From Aureobasidium sp. EXF-3400 (lineage: Eukaryota; Ascomycota; Dothideomycetes; Dothideales; Saccotheciaceae), in assembly GCA_024195585.1 (NCBI GenBank), contig SWBL01000039.1:148495-212494 (forward strand): DNA of 64,000 bases. Direction: 5' to 3'. Of this stretch, positions 32,379-44,600 are shown piece by piece. The notes under the pieces are model-generated. The model had not been told where the DNA came from. It searched no databases and worked only from the letters and a program-made list of their open reading frames with translations. The stretch's first letter is position 1, and each line of letters opens with the position of its first letter. The position numbers and the translations under genes were made by a program.

Positions 32379-33746
32379 ATGGGTGGCAGTCAAGAAGAAT
32401 TTCCACTCTTGAACAGCCTTGGCTTGTATGCTTCCAACATACTCGGTGATGGTATGGAGTCGTTCCATATTCTTTGCCTTCACCCACTAATCTAGCCAGG
32501 AAATTGCCTTTTCCACGCTCTTAGTGATCAGCTGTACGGCCACCAGAAAGAACACCACGTCATCCGTGAAAAAGTCATTGCCTACATGCGAGAGCATGCC
32601 GACTACTACAAACAATTCATAGACGCTCAGCCCGGAGGTGGCACACGGAGGAATCCCAAGAGGAAGAATGTCGGCTCCTTCTCCGCCGTCGCCGCTGCTC
32701 CCTCCGAGGCCGACATAGACCACACCTTCCAGAACCACCTGGGGAGAATGGCAAAAGGTGGCACATACGGTGACAACATGGAGATTTCGGCTTTTAGCTC
32801 GGCATACAACGTAGACGTCAAGATCTACCAGCGAGACTTTGCCTACATGATCTCGGGCTCGGGCGATGAACAAGACCGAGACATAGCTCATATTGCTTAC
32901 CATGTCGGTACCCATCCACCAGTCAACCCGTACCTCTGCTGACCTTCATAGGCCTGGGAGCACTACTCGTCCATCCGAAACCTCGATGGCCCTCATTCCG
33001 GCCCGCCTAAAGTCACTGTCAAGGCCTTGTCGCCTGATGAAGAGCAAAAACAAAAAGAGAAGCTAGCACAAACACCTCACGTGCTCCCCTGGATGGTCGA
33101 TGTCGTTTCATCCTCTCTCCCATTCCTCGCCGACAAGCCTACCATCAAACGCACCCTCGAAGAATGCAAAGGCAACATCGATGCTGCCGTCGACAAACTC
33201 ATGGGTGCCGAAGAGAATGGCAGCCTTTCGTCTGCACAAGAGAGCTCCAGCGTCGAGCGTGAACCTGATAGTGATGAGGAATACCCAGGCAAAGACGGAC
33301 CCAACAAGAAGCGAGACCGTAGGCCGTCATCACGACAGCAATCAGGAGAAGTCACTTCAGACGAAATGCGGGCCAACTTTGAGACTCACAACGACTCTTT
33401 CGAGTCCATCAAGTCCGAAGTCTCGGAAACTTCGACCTCACAGTCGGACAAGAAGGGCGAAGTCCTGCCTGATACACGACCAAGGCCTACCATCAGACTC
33501 AAGTTCAACTCGCAAAAAGCATCCTCGCCAGCCCCTGCTTCAGCTAAAGGACCTCCACGCCAGACTGCTCGGGACAAGAAAGACATCAAGAAGCAAGCAC
33601 AAAAGGCTGCCCGCAAAGAGCGTGAGCAGGCTGCAGCTGGTGGCGATCGACCCGAAAGTCCAAACACATCCGGCATGAAGCTTCGCAGCAAAGGCATGGT
33701 GAACACTCCGCCGATCGAGTCTGGTTTCCGTACTCTTTTCATCTGA
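32379..33746 (+). CDS. OTU-family deubiquitinase (OTUD3-like) with C-terminal UBA/CUE-like segment
   Basis: Three exons (32379-32451, 32500-32903, 32952-33746), 423 aa. The start has a strong context (CACAATGG). The catalytic motif is split by intron 1 and restores ILGDGNCLFHALSDQLYG, with Asp24 and nucleophile Cys27. GGTYGDNMEISAFSSAYNVD and VKIYQRDFAYMI follow, and the His-containing HAWEHYSSIR lies across intron 2. This is the OTU cysteine protease fold that cleaves ubiquitin chains. Residues near 195-235 (SSSLPFLADKPTIKRTLEEC) resemble a UBA/CUE ubiquitin-binding helix bundle. The rest is a charged, disordered tail with Lys-rich blocks. Confidence 0.9.
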
Positions 33747-34406
33747 TGTTCAAGGTCCCTTCGCTAATGACCTTTCGGCGTGGGATAAAAGGGTGGTCAT
33801 GCGGGTACATGAACAAGACGCCCTGACATCCTCTTTTCTTTCTTTCATGGCTCTCATTGATGCATAGCGTGGGCACTTTGACGGCGGGCAATCTGTGATT
33901 TTTCTATACCATCATGAGCATGGCGACGGCGTACAACAGGAGTATCGGTGGTAGATTTGGGATACGAATTGGCATTTGACCTGCCAGAAGCATGGCGTGA
34001 TGACACTAGATGGGTATTGGACCCGGATATTCTAATCCTTTTGCTTTCGTAGCAATCAACAACTCGCTAGACGGGATGCAAGAAGATACAATTGTTTCCC
34101 GAACCTACCTTCCCTTGTGCTAGAGACTGTCACAACCTCACGATCGGCTTTTTCTCACCTCAACCCATCACCACTACATCCGTGCAGCCTGTACCGTTCC
34201 AGAAGGATTGTGCATCTTGGTAGGCCCGACTCTGCTCTGCTCTGCGCAGCCGTGAATGTTGTAGCTGATAACACGTAAGGAGGCGGTAGCCTGTTGCTCG
34301 ATACTGTGGTGCATTCTTACTGCTGCATACGTAACTAACTCAAGCACATGCGAGGATGATCATTGACGCAGCATATATGCACAATATCTACAATCCCAAT
34401 CCAGAT
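33747..34406. other. Convergent 3' intergenic region
   Basis: 660 bp between the 3' ends of the OTU and AIF-like genes. No coding or RNA signal recognised. Confidence 0.5.
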
Positions 34407-36021
34407 CTAAACAGCGACGGCCTGTCCAAGCTTCATGTAATTCCAACAGACTACAACTCGAGTCAGCATAGTCAAACCCAACGACATGGAGGTGGCACTC
34501 ACTAGAATTCGCCAGATCATTACCAAAGTAACCGGCCATCAAATCCTCTCCAGAAGCAGTCCCGTTTGTCGAGTCGAAAACAACGGCCTTCTTCCCTACT
34601 GCTAAGCCCATGACATTGGGGAACTCGGACAGCTCCTTATAAGTTGGTATCTGCCCGTAACGATGCTTGAGCATGTCTTGGTGGATGTTGATGGCACTAT
34701 AATGACCCATGTGCATAGCTCCGCCACAGCGCTTGATGCCAGACCAAGATGCGATATCTCCCGCTGCGAAGTGGCTCTTTGCGTTTGGTACGTCGCTGTT
34801 GAATCTTAGGCTACGATGGTGTTAGCAGAGTCTAGGTAGGTGAGGTATTCGTTCGTACGAAGTATCGATTTTGACGTATCCGTCCTCATCTAAGGCTGCA
34901 GAGGGGAGATAGCCTGATGTTGGTGTACTTCTTGAAATGGCTGTGATGACATGTCCAGCGGTGATGTGTTGGCCACTAGACAAGGTGAGTTTCCACGAGG
35001 TAGATTCACCGTCAGACTGTACAGCAGTGGTGTCTATTACTCTTTGTCCCAAGACTACCTCTACACCAACCTCCTTAAGAATCTCGAGGCTTCGCTCTTT
35101 GAAGTCGTCTGGCAAGGGTTCTGCGGACAGAAGCTTGTCTCGAGAGTGTACAAGAGTTACCTTTTGCCAGGGTTCAATTGTCTTGATTTCGCTAGCCATC
35201 TCAATTCCCACAGCCCCTAGGTAGAAAGATCAGCCCGAGGTCTAGTGTGCACAGATTGTACTTACCTCCACCGATGACCACCACGCCTTCCTTCGCATTT
35301 CTGATTGCTTTCGTGTGTGATCTGGCCTCAGCAAGAAACTGGTCTCTGTTCAATGCTTGGGGCACCACAGGTGAAGTTCGTCGAAGGCCGGAAGCAACCA
35401 GAAGATAGTCATACTTTTCCTGCCGGTATTGTTTCGTGACTGTATCGACCATGGACGCGATTTTATTCTCGAAGTCAATACTCGCGACACTGCTCTGCAA
35501 GAAGGTTACGTTTGGCAAATCCAATGCAGGAATGTCGCGAAACCTTGTCCAGCTCTTGGATGCGGCATCGTCCGAAGCGAAGGCCAATGGGTTTCCGATC
35601 AAGTGGTCTGTGGTAAGATCAGATTATTGTAACGACTCGTTACGCTGTAACACATACAATAGCCATCACGCTCGTCGACGATTGTGATCTCGACGGGCAA
35701 TTTGGTCTTGGACGACACAACATCGGTGGGTGTCGAGGTGAACCGAGGCTGTTTGCCATTGCATAGATCTATGAGATTGACGGTTGCTGCGAGTCCAGAA
35801 TAAGAGCCTCCAATGACAAGAACTCTTGGAATGGCTTGAAGAATATTAGGCCCTTCGTTGGATGGCATGGTTGATAGTCGAGCAGAGAAAGAAGACAAGG
35901 TATAAGAAGAGGAAGAATAAAGAGTTCTGAGAAAGGCAGAGTTTCCAACATTTGCCGAGTACGGAGTTTTGGTATTTTTGCTGTGCAGGAGAATAGGTCT
36001 CAGGATTCGTGCAATATTCAT
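34407..36021 (-). CDS. AIF/AMID-like FAD-dependent oxidoreductase, probably mitochondrial
   Basis: Five exons (36021-35658, 35607-35266, 35216-34859, 34810-34503, 34450-34407), 471 aa. About 50 N-terminal residues rich in Arg, Ser, Tyr and Asn with no early acidic residue look like a mitochondrial presequence. An internal Met (MPSNEG) would give a cytosolic form. Then FAD binding: RVLVIGGSYSGLAATVNL, DERDGYYHLIGNPLA, YDYLLVASGLRR; NAD(P)H binding: GVVVIGGGAVGIEMA; and SHFAAGDIASW near the C-terminal FAD contact. The tail ends ICWNYMKLGQAVAV, the AIF-homologous (AMID/AIFM2, FSP1) ending. Probably an NAD(P)H:quinone-type oxidoreductase; the in vivo partner is not deducible. Confidence 0.88.
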
Positions 36022-36563
36022 GTCGATGGAGAGCCGGCACGTTCAGACCCCAGTCGTCCGTCCATACCTACTTAACGTATGAGCCACCAACCCATCGTTC
36101 GATTTTGATCCTTCATCAGCGCCGATTCGGCGACGTGGACAAGACTGTACGCCCTGTGGGACAAGGGAACTGGAGATGATAGGTCGATGAGACCCCTCGG
36201 ACCCGCACTAAGATGTTAGCTTCAATCTGATCCGGTGCCACTTATCTGATTGATAACATGGCTTGGCACATGCCTTCTTGATCTGTTAGATCTCCCGGCC
36301 TTGAGTCACCGTCGACGTACCTGTACGTGATCTTGGGCGTATATCGAACATAACACGCCTTATATGGGTTCTTGTCATGTCCTCTACAGTAAATGTGTTG
36401 CTGATGTCAGGTCTTGGAGCAAATAAGTAGGAGCAGCTGCCGGGGTGGCCTGTGCGGGGTCAATGGTCAGGTCAAAGCGTGGACAAGCTCGGCTCGATGA
36501 TGAGCCCTCAAGGTATCAGCGAAAGCATCAAACCTCACATACTTGCGAGCTCTGATCACATTC
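36022..36563. other. Divergent promoter region, AIF-like / SDR
   Basis: 542 bp between divergent starts. No supported gene or repeat. Confidence 0.5.
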
Positions 36564-37409
36564 ATGGCAACTTCCATGAACTATCTCGTGACCGGTGCGG
36601 GTAGAGGCATCGGCAGAGGCCTGACACGGAATATTCTCACGCGGCCTGGAAACCGAGTCTTTCTCTTGGACAGTAATGAGAGTGAGCTACAAAACACTCT
36701 TTCACTCGCATCAACATGGACACAGTCATCGGACACCAACAGAAGTTCTTTCAAGGGAAAAGTCGTTGACTTGAGAAATCGCGATGAGATCAAGACCGTC
36801 GTGGGCGAAGTGAACGAATTCTTCGGAGGCCAATTGCATGCACTCGTAAACAATGCTTTTGCTACTCCCCACACTTGGAAAGACGACAAGGGATTGGAAG
36901 ATGAACTTTCCTCCGATGATATCATGGATCAATGGGACGTCAAAATTGCCGTTGGTCTGACTGCACCGTTTCTTCTATCAAGGCTCTGTGTACCCATGCT
37001 CAAACGCAAGGATGGAGAAGGAAGCGTCGGATGCATCATCAATATTTCCTCTACCCGGGCGAAACAAGCGGAAGATAATCACGAAGCCTATAGTGCTGCG
37101 AAAGGTGGACTTCTTGGTCTTACACAGAGCATGTCGATCAGCCTAGGACATAGGCACAACATCAGAGTCAATGCTATCATTCCTGGCTGGATCAATGTTG
37201 AGAATGAGAACAAGGCGGCAGACGAAGCTTCGGCCAAGTGGGAAGACGATATGACAGAGCAGGACCACTCTTATCATCCTGCTGGTCGAGTCGGGAAGGT
37301 CGAAGATATCTACAAAGCGTTCAAATTCCTTGTCGAGTCAGACTTTGTCACTGGTGAGGAAATCGTGGTGGACGGAGGTGTAACGAGGAAGATGTACTAC
37401 CCAGAATGA
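36564..37409 (+). CDS. Short-chain dehydrogenase/reductase
   Basis: Single exon, 281 aa. Cofactor motif VTGAGRGIGRG (TGxxxGxG), VNNAFA at the NNAG position, INISSTRA with the catalytic Ser, and YSAAKGGLLG with the YxxxK pair. The C terminus has FKFLVESDFVTGEEIVVDGG, typical of glucose/3-oxoacyl-type classical SDRs. The substrate is unknown. An alternative start 7 codons upstream (36543) is possible; I chose the Met nearest the fold. No introns. Confidence 0.88.
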   Translation: MATSMNYLVTGAGRGIGRGLTRNILTRPGNRVFLLDSNESELQNTLSLASTWTQSSDTNRSSFKGKVVDLRNRDEIKTVVGEVNEFFGGQLHALVNNAFATPHTWKDDKGLEDELSSDDIMDQWDVKIAVGLTAPFLLSRLCVPMLKRKDGEGSVGCIINISSTRAKQAEDNHEAYSAAKGGLLGLTQSMSISLGHRHNIRVNAIIPGWINVENENKAADEASAKWEDDMTEQDHSYHPAGRVGKVEDIYKAFKFLVESDFVTGEEIVVDGGVTRKMYYPE

Positions 37410-37597
37410 TCAAGTCAGGTGCCACCGAGCTCGATGGTTCTTACCCTGCGCGTTGTCACAGTAAACCAATATACACTCTGCGTAATATTCCGAGAACAGA
37501 TTGAAGAATATCCGGAGTTGTAAGATGAAAATTGGGTATCGTAGGTATACTTGACCAAAACACTGCGTTCCAAAAACTTGCCGCAATCCAAGTATTC
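37410..37597. other. Short convergent gap, SDR / SKT5
   Basis: 188 bp only between the stop codons of the convergent SDR and SKT5 genes; the two 3' UTRs probably overlap. Confidence 0.5.
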
Positions 37598-40500
37598 TCA
37601 CATGACCACGCATTCGGCCTCATCTCTCTTCTGATTGCTTCTAGTCAGGCGTCCCTGGTTGGGCTGCGGTTTGGCTGCTTTGCCCTTCCTGATCTCTTCA
37701 AGCCTCTCGACAGCCTTTGGGAACTTGTACGAAGCGGCCCTTGTGTACCACTTTTTTCCTTCCTCCAGACTAGCAGGACAGCCAATACCGTTCTCAATAT
37801 AGTAGCCCAGCGCATACATGGCCTTTGCGAGCGGAGGTTCACTCATGGCAGCTTTTCGTGCCCAAAGATATGCCTCTGTATCTGATTGATTCAGAATACC
37901 CTCCGCACCTGTGAGGTACCAGCCAGAGAGTGCCAGCTCAGAATTGTGCTCGCCCTGAGCAGCTGCCTTGGAGTACCATGCAATTGAGTTTCGCGAATCG
38001 ACCGGTAGACCCAACGATCCATATTCGAAGGCTTGACCAAGTCTGAATTGCGACTGCTTGTAGCCTATTTTGGCTGCTTGCATGTACATCTTCTGTGCAT
38101 ACTTCTCGTCCGGCTTCACTGCTGCGCTGATCGCAGGATCAGGGTTGCCTTCTTCGTGAAGACGAGCAAGTTCGTGGATGGCGTGAGGATTGTTGGCATC
38201 AGCATGGTCGGCAGCTCTCTTGAGGTACGCCACCGATTGCCCCACATTTCTTTGCTGGCCGAGCAGGCCTCTGAGCAGGATCATTCCCATCTTGTACATG
38301 GCAGCCACATCCTGGAGCTGTGCGGCGCGTTGGTACCATTGCACCGCTTTGTGATAATCACGCTTGGTACCTCCTCCCTCTTCAGCTCCTATCTCGCAAC
38401 ATATTGCTGTGCGGTAAGCTGCAGCGCCATGTCCGGCTTTGGCGGCCCCTTGATAGAGCGAAAATGCCTGCTTGGGGTCAGCTTCCAGACCCAGATCTCC
38501 AGATCCGTAGCAATCTGCAAGGTAGAACATTGCTTCTGGATAGTTGGCTGCAGCTAGCTTCTTAACGCGTTTGTGAGCGTCAAGAACATAACGTTCACTA
38601 TTTTTTGCAGTTGCCTTTGCGTCTAAGCGGCCGTTCTCAGATGCTAGCACAGTGGAGGCTTCGACGAGTTTCCTGACTAGAACCATTGCAGTCTTCATGT
38701 CATTGGGATTTGCGTCAACCTTTGAACGTAACGAATCAAGCTCGCTCCTCGTCACTGGGCCAGAGCCGCTGCCATCGTCTGCCGTAGGAGACTTGGGCTG
38801 CGATTGAGACCGACTCTTTGACGATGTGTCCGAGTTGTTGGCATAGTTGCGCACGGGTGCAGGCTTTGGTGCCGGTGGACCGTTGTTGAGACCGGGTCTG
38901 ACTGGAACGGGGTGGCCGGGAAGTGCATCAGGATTAGCAGACGGGTTCTGGCCGTGCTGCTGGGCCCCTGGTACCGTCTGTGGAGCAGATCGCGGTTTGG
39001 CAAGCGGAGCGCCAAATGAACGATCCGACGATGTTGGGACAGCGAAGCCGTTTTGGGTGGCAGGCGCACTCGGGGACCTATCTTCCATGGCAAAGCGTTG
39101 GTTTGGCGCCCTTCCACCCGCTGTCGGATCAGGGCCATAGCCGTGATCAGCATGTCTGGAAGAAGGAGGCGCAAAGCCATTCATTGTTGCAGGTGCACTT
39201 GGAGCCCTGTCGCCTGAAAATTGGCGCTGCGGAGGTAACCGATTATCCATTGGCATTCCTGTTCTGAAATCTTGCTGTCCAGGTACAGGTCTCCTGGATG
39301 GTGGACCTCGAGACTGCGATCGGGGTCCGCCATTCATAGGTCCAGAATTCAATGGTCCTTGAGGCATTGATCCTGGATGCATAGGTCGTGGTGGCGGTGG
39401 ACCACGACGAGCTTGTCCGTTAGGTGAGGAGCCTGGAGGCATGCCGCCCATCGGCCCCTGATGAGGTAGAGGGCCTCGCGTAGGTGGCCCTCGAGGCATA
39501 TATCCATTAGGAGCCAGGCCGGGCGCGTGAGCGTTCGACATGGGGCCGCGTTGCATGGCAGGATTTGGCATGGGCCTGCCTTGATGCATGGGTGGTTGCG
39601 CACCATATTGCTGCCCGTTGTACGCGTTCTGATCGTCCGAGGTAAAAGCTCTTTGCTGTTGGGGTGGCCTCGATGACCCTGGACTCGGGTCGTCGTAGCT
39701 CTGGCTGCGTTGTTGGTTAGGTGGCATGCGCATATCTTGTTGAGCGAAACTCTGATCGTAGTGCTGCTCCCTCAATGGCCTACCCGAATGATCTGCACGC
39801 ACATCATAACCCTCGTTACGCAGCTGACTGTGAACCGGTGGTTCTGGCATGGCGACCTGGGCGTTGTGACCGTAATTGTGCTGCGGGGGTTGTGGTTGGC
39901 GGCTTATGGAGGAGGGAGGCATAGAGGATTGGTCGCGGTAAGCATAGTCGTGCTGCGGAGGCTGCGGTGGCCTTGTAGAAGCAGAACGTTGATCACCATG
40001 ATTGCGATCCCATTGCTGCTCTCGGAGTGGCTGAGCGTGGTGATACAGAGCTTGCGCGGGGTGTTGGGGGAGATGATTGGCATAGTGCGGCTCCGGGGAC
40101 TGAGTCATCTGCTGGCCCTGGAAGCCAAAATCAAAGGCGTTGACTTCGTCTTGTACCGGAGTTCGTTGGCGCAGATCTGGCTGCGATTTGGCAGACTTCA
40201 ACTTGCTAGAGGCAGTCTGATATCCTGGCTGGGGTTGGGCAGGTTGAGGAGAATTGTTCAATTGCATGTTGTTCAAATGTTCCTCAATGGTGGGTTGACG
40301 CTTGTGGGCTGTGGATCTGTCGAAGTCAGGCATGGCAGCTTCTATCTCGTCCTCGCGATTCATGGGCTGAGGGGGCTCATGGTAATAATCGTCGTAGACA
40401 CCCCCCAGACTCTCGTGCTTGTCCGCATGGTGGTTCCAGGGCTGTTGGTGATGAGCAAAATCGTCTTGGTAAGCCGAAGCGTTGGAGAGGTGGGCTGCTT

Positions 40501-41541
40501 GCGAAATACGTGCTTCGTAGGGAATGTGGGTAACAGGAATAATGGCCGGACGATGGCGTGCGGTCACACTGCTCAACAGAGGCGACTCCAGACTATGAGG
40601 GTCGCCAGCGACCTGGGTATCAAGAGGAGCGAGGAAGGGTCGCTCACGGCCATTGGCAGAGTCGCTCGTCGAAGGACGGGAGGATGTCGAATAGGGCGGG
40701 CTGAAGGTAGGGAGAGGGGCTAGCTGTGCTGGAGCCTGCTGTGGAGTACTGACGGGATGGCGCTGGTCTCGGGCTTGTGGACGGGCATCTCGACTAGCAG
40801 ATCTCGGATCTTGTGAGTAAGACTGCGGAGGGTGATGGGGTTGCGATGGAGCTTGTGGGAGAGGATGGGCTGCGTCTTGGTCGCGGAAGTGTGGTATAGC
40901 GTTCGGAGGGCCTTGGACACGCGAGTGGGGTGGAGGGCGTGGTGCATCAGCTGTCGAGGGTCTTGGATGGGCGGTATTGGAGGGTTGTAGACGATCGGGC
41001 TGGTTACTGGGGGCGGTGGCAGCGGAAGGGGGTGGCCGATCGCGCGGCCTGGATGCATCACGCGGCGGGCGTGGTTGTTGTTGCTGCTGCTGCTGCTGCT
41101 GCTGTTGCTGTTGCTGCTGCTGCTGAGCAGCGACAGAGCGCTTTGTGGGAAAGACAGGAAAGGCGTTGTCCTGAGCCATTGGACTCTCTCCAGGCGATGG
41201 TTGATCGAGCAGTCGTCTGCGCGCTCCTTGGGTCCGTCAGCGTCTGTAGCAGCATGCAAGAGCACGAGCACGTCGTGACCAAGTCTTGTCTCACCTGGGC
41301 GTGATGGCTCTCGTCTGCGCGATTCGTCTCTCCCTGTCCTCCCTCTGTGCGCTTGTGCTTGGTTGTCTGTTACGGGCCGTGACCGTGTGCCATGCTCTTG
41401 CTCCAGGTAGTCGTCGTGCGCTGTCGGTAGCGAGTCGAATCCGTTTTGATCTGTTCGTCGGCCTCGGTATGCCGGCGACTGTGCTCTCTCGACCAGATAG
41501 CCCCGCGTGGGTGGAACGTAGGCATTCAGGTCATATGCCAT
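37598..41541 (-). CDS. SKT5: Chitin synthase activator SKT5/CHS4, Sel1-repeat protein with CaaX box
   Basis: The main exon (to 41179) codes 1193 aa from its first Met. I add an upstream exon (41541-41295) joined by a GTGAGA donor to an acceptor at 41188, giving about 1278 aa starting MAYDLNAYVPPTRGYLVERA. This exon looks coding and keeps phase, but is less certain. After a 17-Gln run and about 800 residues of Pro/Gln/His-rich disorder come Sel1-like repeats, for example EAMFYLADCYGSGDLGLEAD, YKMGMILLRGLLG and HAIHELARLHEEGNPD. The last residues are CVVM, a CaaX prenylation signal as in yeast Chs4. Skt5/Chs4 recruits and activates chitin synthase III at the bud neck or septum; prenylation attaches it to membranes. 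The Sel1 block plus CaaX makes the assignment good. Confidence 0.87.
41075..41125 (-). repeat. CAG/CAA poly-glutamine run
   Basis: 17 consecutive Gln codons (mixed CAG and CAA) near the N terminus of SKT5. Mixed codons suggest moderate length stability. Confidence 0.9.
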
Positions 41542-42534
41542 TCTGCCACAATCTCGTTACACCCGGCATGAACCTTCTCTCAGCACCCTCTACAATCAAA
41601 ACTTGGAAGCGACCAAAAGTAGCGAGCCTTGGGTTTCAACAACTTTGGATGGACAAGGACGGATGATATCTGATGACAGTTCATCAGTCAATCCACAACA
41701 AGGACGACACAAATTACCTGGCCTGCTCCAGCATCGACAGAGCGAGGTTTCACATCAGCTGCCCATGGTTTCGAAGCTCACAATTACGCGCCCAACGCTT
41801 GGACTTCCCATCTTGTCGCAGACCACAAAGACTCAAGACAGTCAGACAACTCTTCTCTGCAGAAACACTCTGTGTGCTCTTGAAACTCCTTCCCACTTGG
41901 TCGTTTCTACCCCTCTATCCTCCCGCAACATTCTCTAACATTCAGGCACACCAGAGACCGTGCTGCTGTGATCGTCAGTGGCTTGCCGAGGTCTGTCCTT
42001 GCAGAACGCTTGGCCTGTGTCGGGCCGCATTTGTATCTCGAGTGCCTTGGAGCCCTCCTTGCCATGACCTTTTCCTGAACATTCAAGGTATATCAGCCGC
42101 TGCCAACTGGCTAAAGCGATACTGTCAACCTGTTTCGTCGCCTCTGGCTTCACCATCTGTGCTTCAATGCGTGCGTACAACCTGAAATCTGATACATTGT
42201 AGCCAAGACATTGTCGTAGCATCGCACGCGTCCTAGCATCAGGTAGGGCTCTCATGGTTGTCCCGTTGATTGTTGATTTGTACACACCGCATGCTGTACT
42301 GCAGAGCTACGTAGCAACGCTTACAGCAGCTTGTCGAATCTACTTGCTTGCTAGTGACCATCCTTCAGCTCCTTGCCAAACACCCTAGTAGACCCCGCTC
42401 CATATTTACGGCCGACTGCTGATAAGTCAGCCGGCCGAGGGCCAAATATACAAGCACATTGGCTGTTAAACATACTGTTCCACCAAACGTCGTGCCTCGT
42501 TCCGGTCCTTCTTTCTGCCCAACTTCTTAACATC
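41542..42534. other. Divergent promoter region, SKT5 / acyl-CoA synthetase
   Basis: 993 bp. A 170-codon plus frame (41673-42185) is open, but its Cys/Arg/Pro-rich translation has no domain and overlaps other open frames. Treated as noncoding. Confidence 0.45.
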
Positions 42535-44600
42535 ATGGATTTAGGTGGGTAGCGTTGCATATTGTACAGCTTGTTGGCCTACTCACGCTGCAACAGGCAC
42601 TGCTACTATCGCTGGCGCTGCTGTCGCTGCTGCAGCATACATTGATGGTAAACTCCAGGTCCGCAAGGATCTACGGGATCTCTGGAACGTCAAGAGAGCT
42701 CAGTTCGAATGGAATCGAGCAGGTAACGATCAAGAACATCGAGCCTAACCAATCAAAGTTCTGACAGATATCAACTTCGTAGTCAAGAAGGGAGAAGCTT
42801 CACTCTGGTCCCAATTCGAGCAACAAGTAGAACGTCTACCTTCCTCAACACGATGTATCTGGTCCAGAACTGGATGTTACACCTGGTCAGAGACGCACAT
42901 TCAAGCCTGCCAGTACGCAGAGTTCTTCTTGAAGAAAGGAGTCCGACCTAGTGAGCCAGTTGCCATATATCTTCAAAATTCGCCAGAATTCATGTTCACC
43001 CTGCTTGCCACATGGGCTCTGGGTACAGCCCCGGCAATGATCAACTACAATCTTACTGGCGACGCGCTGCTTCATTGTCTCAAAATCAGCGACAGCAAAG
43101 TCCTTGTAGTAGATGAGGATTCTGGCTGCCGGCAGCGAGTTGAGGAGTGTCGTGACAGGATCGAGCAAGAACTGGGCATCCAAATCATCGTTCTCGAAGC
43201 ATCGACGAAGGCCACGATCGCTGCAGTCAGTCCAAAGCGGCCAGAACCCCGCTATAGAGAGCATGTGGATGGAGAGACACCTGTCCTAGGAATCTACACC
43301 TCGGGTACGACCGGTTTGCCAAAAGCAAGCCACTTTCATCTCGAAAGAATCTGGTTCTTAGGCGACTATCGTCGACGTCTCACAAACCAAACAGCAGGGC
43401 CAAGCGGAGACGTGTTCTACAACTGTATGCCTTTGTATCACGGCACTGGTGGCGTGCTGGCTGCCGGTTGTATGGCGTCTGGTCTCACACTGGCCATTGG
43501 GCGCAAATTCTCGACTTCTGGATTCTGGGATGAGATTAGAGACTCCGGAGCCACTGCCTTCGTTTATGTGGGAGAGACTGCACGCTATCTCCTCTCCGCA
43601 CCGCCTTCTCCCAGAGACAAGGACCACAAAGTTCGTCTCATGCACGGTAACGGTATGAGACCAGACGTCTGGAGGAAGTTCCAAGAAAGATTTGGCGTGA
43701 CAGAAGTCATGGAGTTCTTCAATAGCACTGAAGGTGTCTTCACACTGAACAATTATAGCCGTAACGACCATTTTGCGGATGCAGTCGGGCACCACGGCGC
43801 AATCTTCCGGGCTGTATTCAAGAAGACCTACGTCCCAGTGAAATTGGACTATGAGACAGGTGAGATCTGGCGTCACCCAAAGACTGGATTTGCACAGCGC
43901 CAGCCGTACGAGGAAGGCGGAGAGATGTTGGTCAAGGTCGAAGATGAGAATGTTTTCAAAGGGTACTGGAATGCACCCGAAGCTACAGCAAAGAAATATG
44001 CTAGGGATGTCTTCGAGAAGGGAGATCTGTATTACAGATCTGGCGATGCACTGCGGAGATCCTCAGATGGAAAATGGTTCTTCATGGATCGTCTTGGAGA
44101 CACCTTTCGCTGGAAGGGCGAGAATTGCAGCACGGCCGAGGTCGCCGAGTGCCTAGGCAGATTCCCGTCCATCAAGGAGGCCAATGTGTACGGTGTTGAA
44201 GTTCCAGGCAAGTGTCTTCCGAGTCGGTCACAGCTGAGTGCTAACAACGACGAAATCAGGCCATGATGGTAGAGCATGTTGCGCAGCCGTATACATTGAG
44301 CCAGCAGATCGTGCTTCGTTCGATTTCAAGGCTTTCCTAGCCCATTCGCAAAAGCTGCTTCCCAAGTATGCCGTCCCACTATTCTTGAGGTTTATACAAG
44401 ACGACCAAGCACACACCATGCACAACAATAAGCAGAACAAGACACAACTCAGACGCGAGGGGGTGGAGCCCGAGAAGGTCTCTCACGGAACCGCTGGTTC
44501 CAAGGACACACTTTACTGGTTACCACCAAAAGGCAGTACCTATGAGCCATTCGGCGAAGCAGAGTGGCGCAGTATAGTAGCGGGCAAGGCAAAGTTGTAA
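42535..44600 (+). CDS. Very-long-chain acyl-CoA synthetase / fatty acid transporter family, peroxisomal
   Basis: Four exons (42535-42544, 42597-42722, 42768-44207, 44260-44600), 638 aa. It opens with a short hydrophobic segment (TATIAGAAVAAAAYIDG), as in Fat1/FATP proteins. The AMP-binding motif is YTSGTTGLPKASHFHLERI; a VGETARYLL segment and FFNSTEG follow. The last intron is a GC-AG intron (AG/GCAAGT...ATCAG) that restores VYGVEVPGHDGRACCA. The C terminus is A-K-L, a canonical peroxisomal targeting signal. The enzyme activates long or very-long-chain fatty acids to CoA esters, coupling uptake to beta-oxidation. Substrate chain length is inferred from family. Confidence 0.9.

Noticed and set aside
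41673..42185. 170-codon plus-strand frame between SKT5 and acyl-CoA synthetase
   Set aside because: Cys/Arg/Pro-rich low-information translation overlapping other open frames; no motif.
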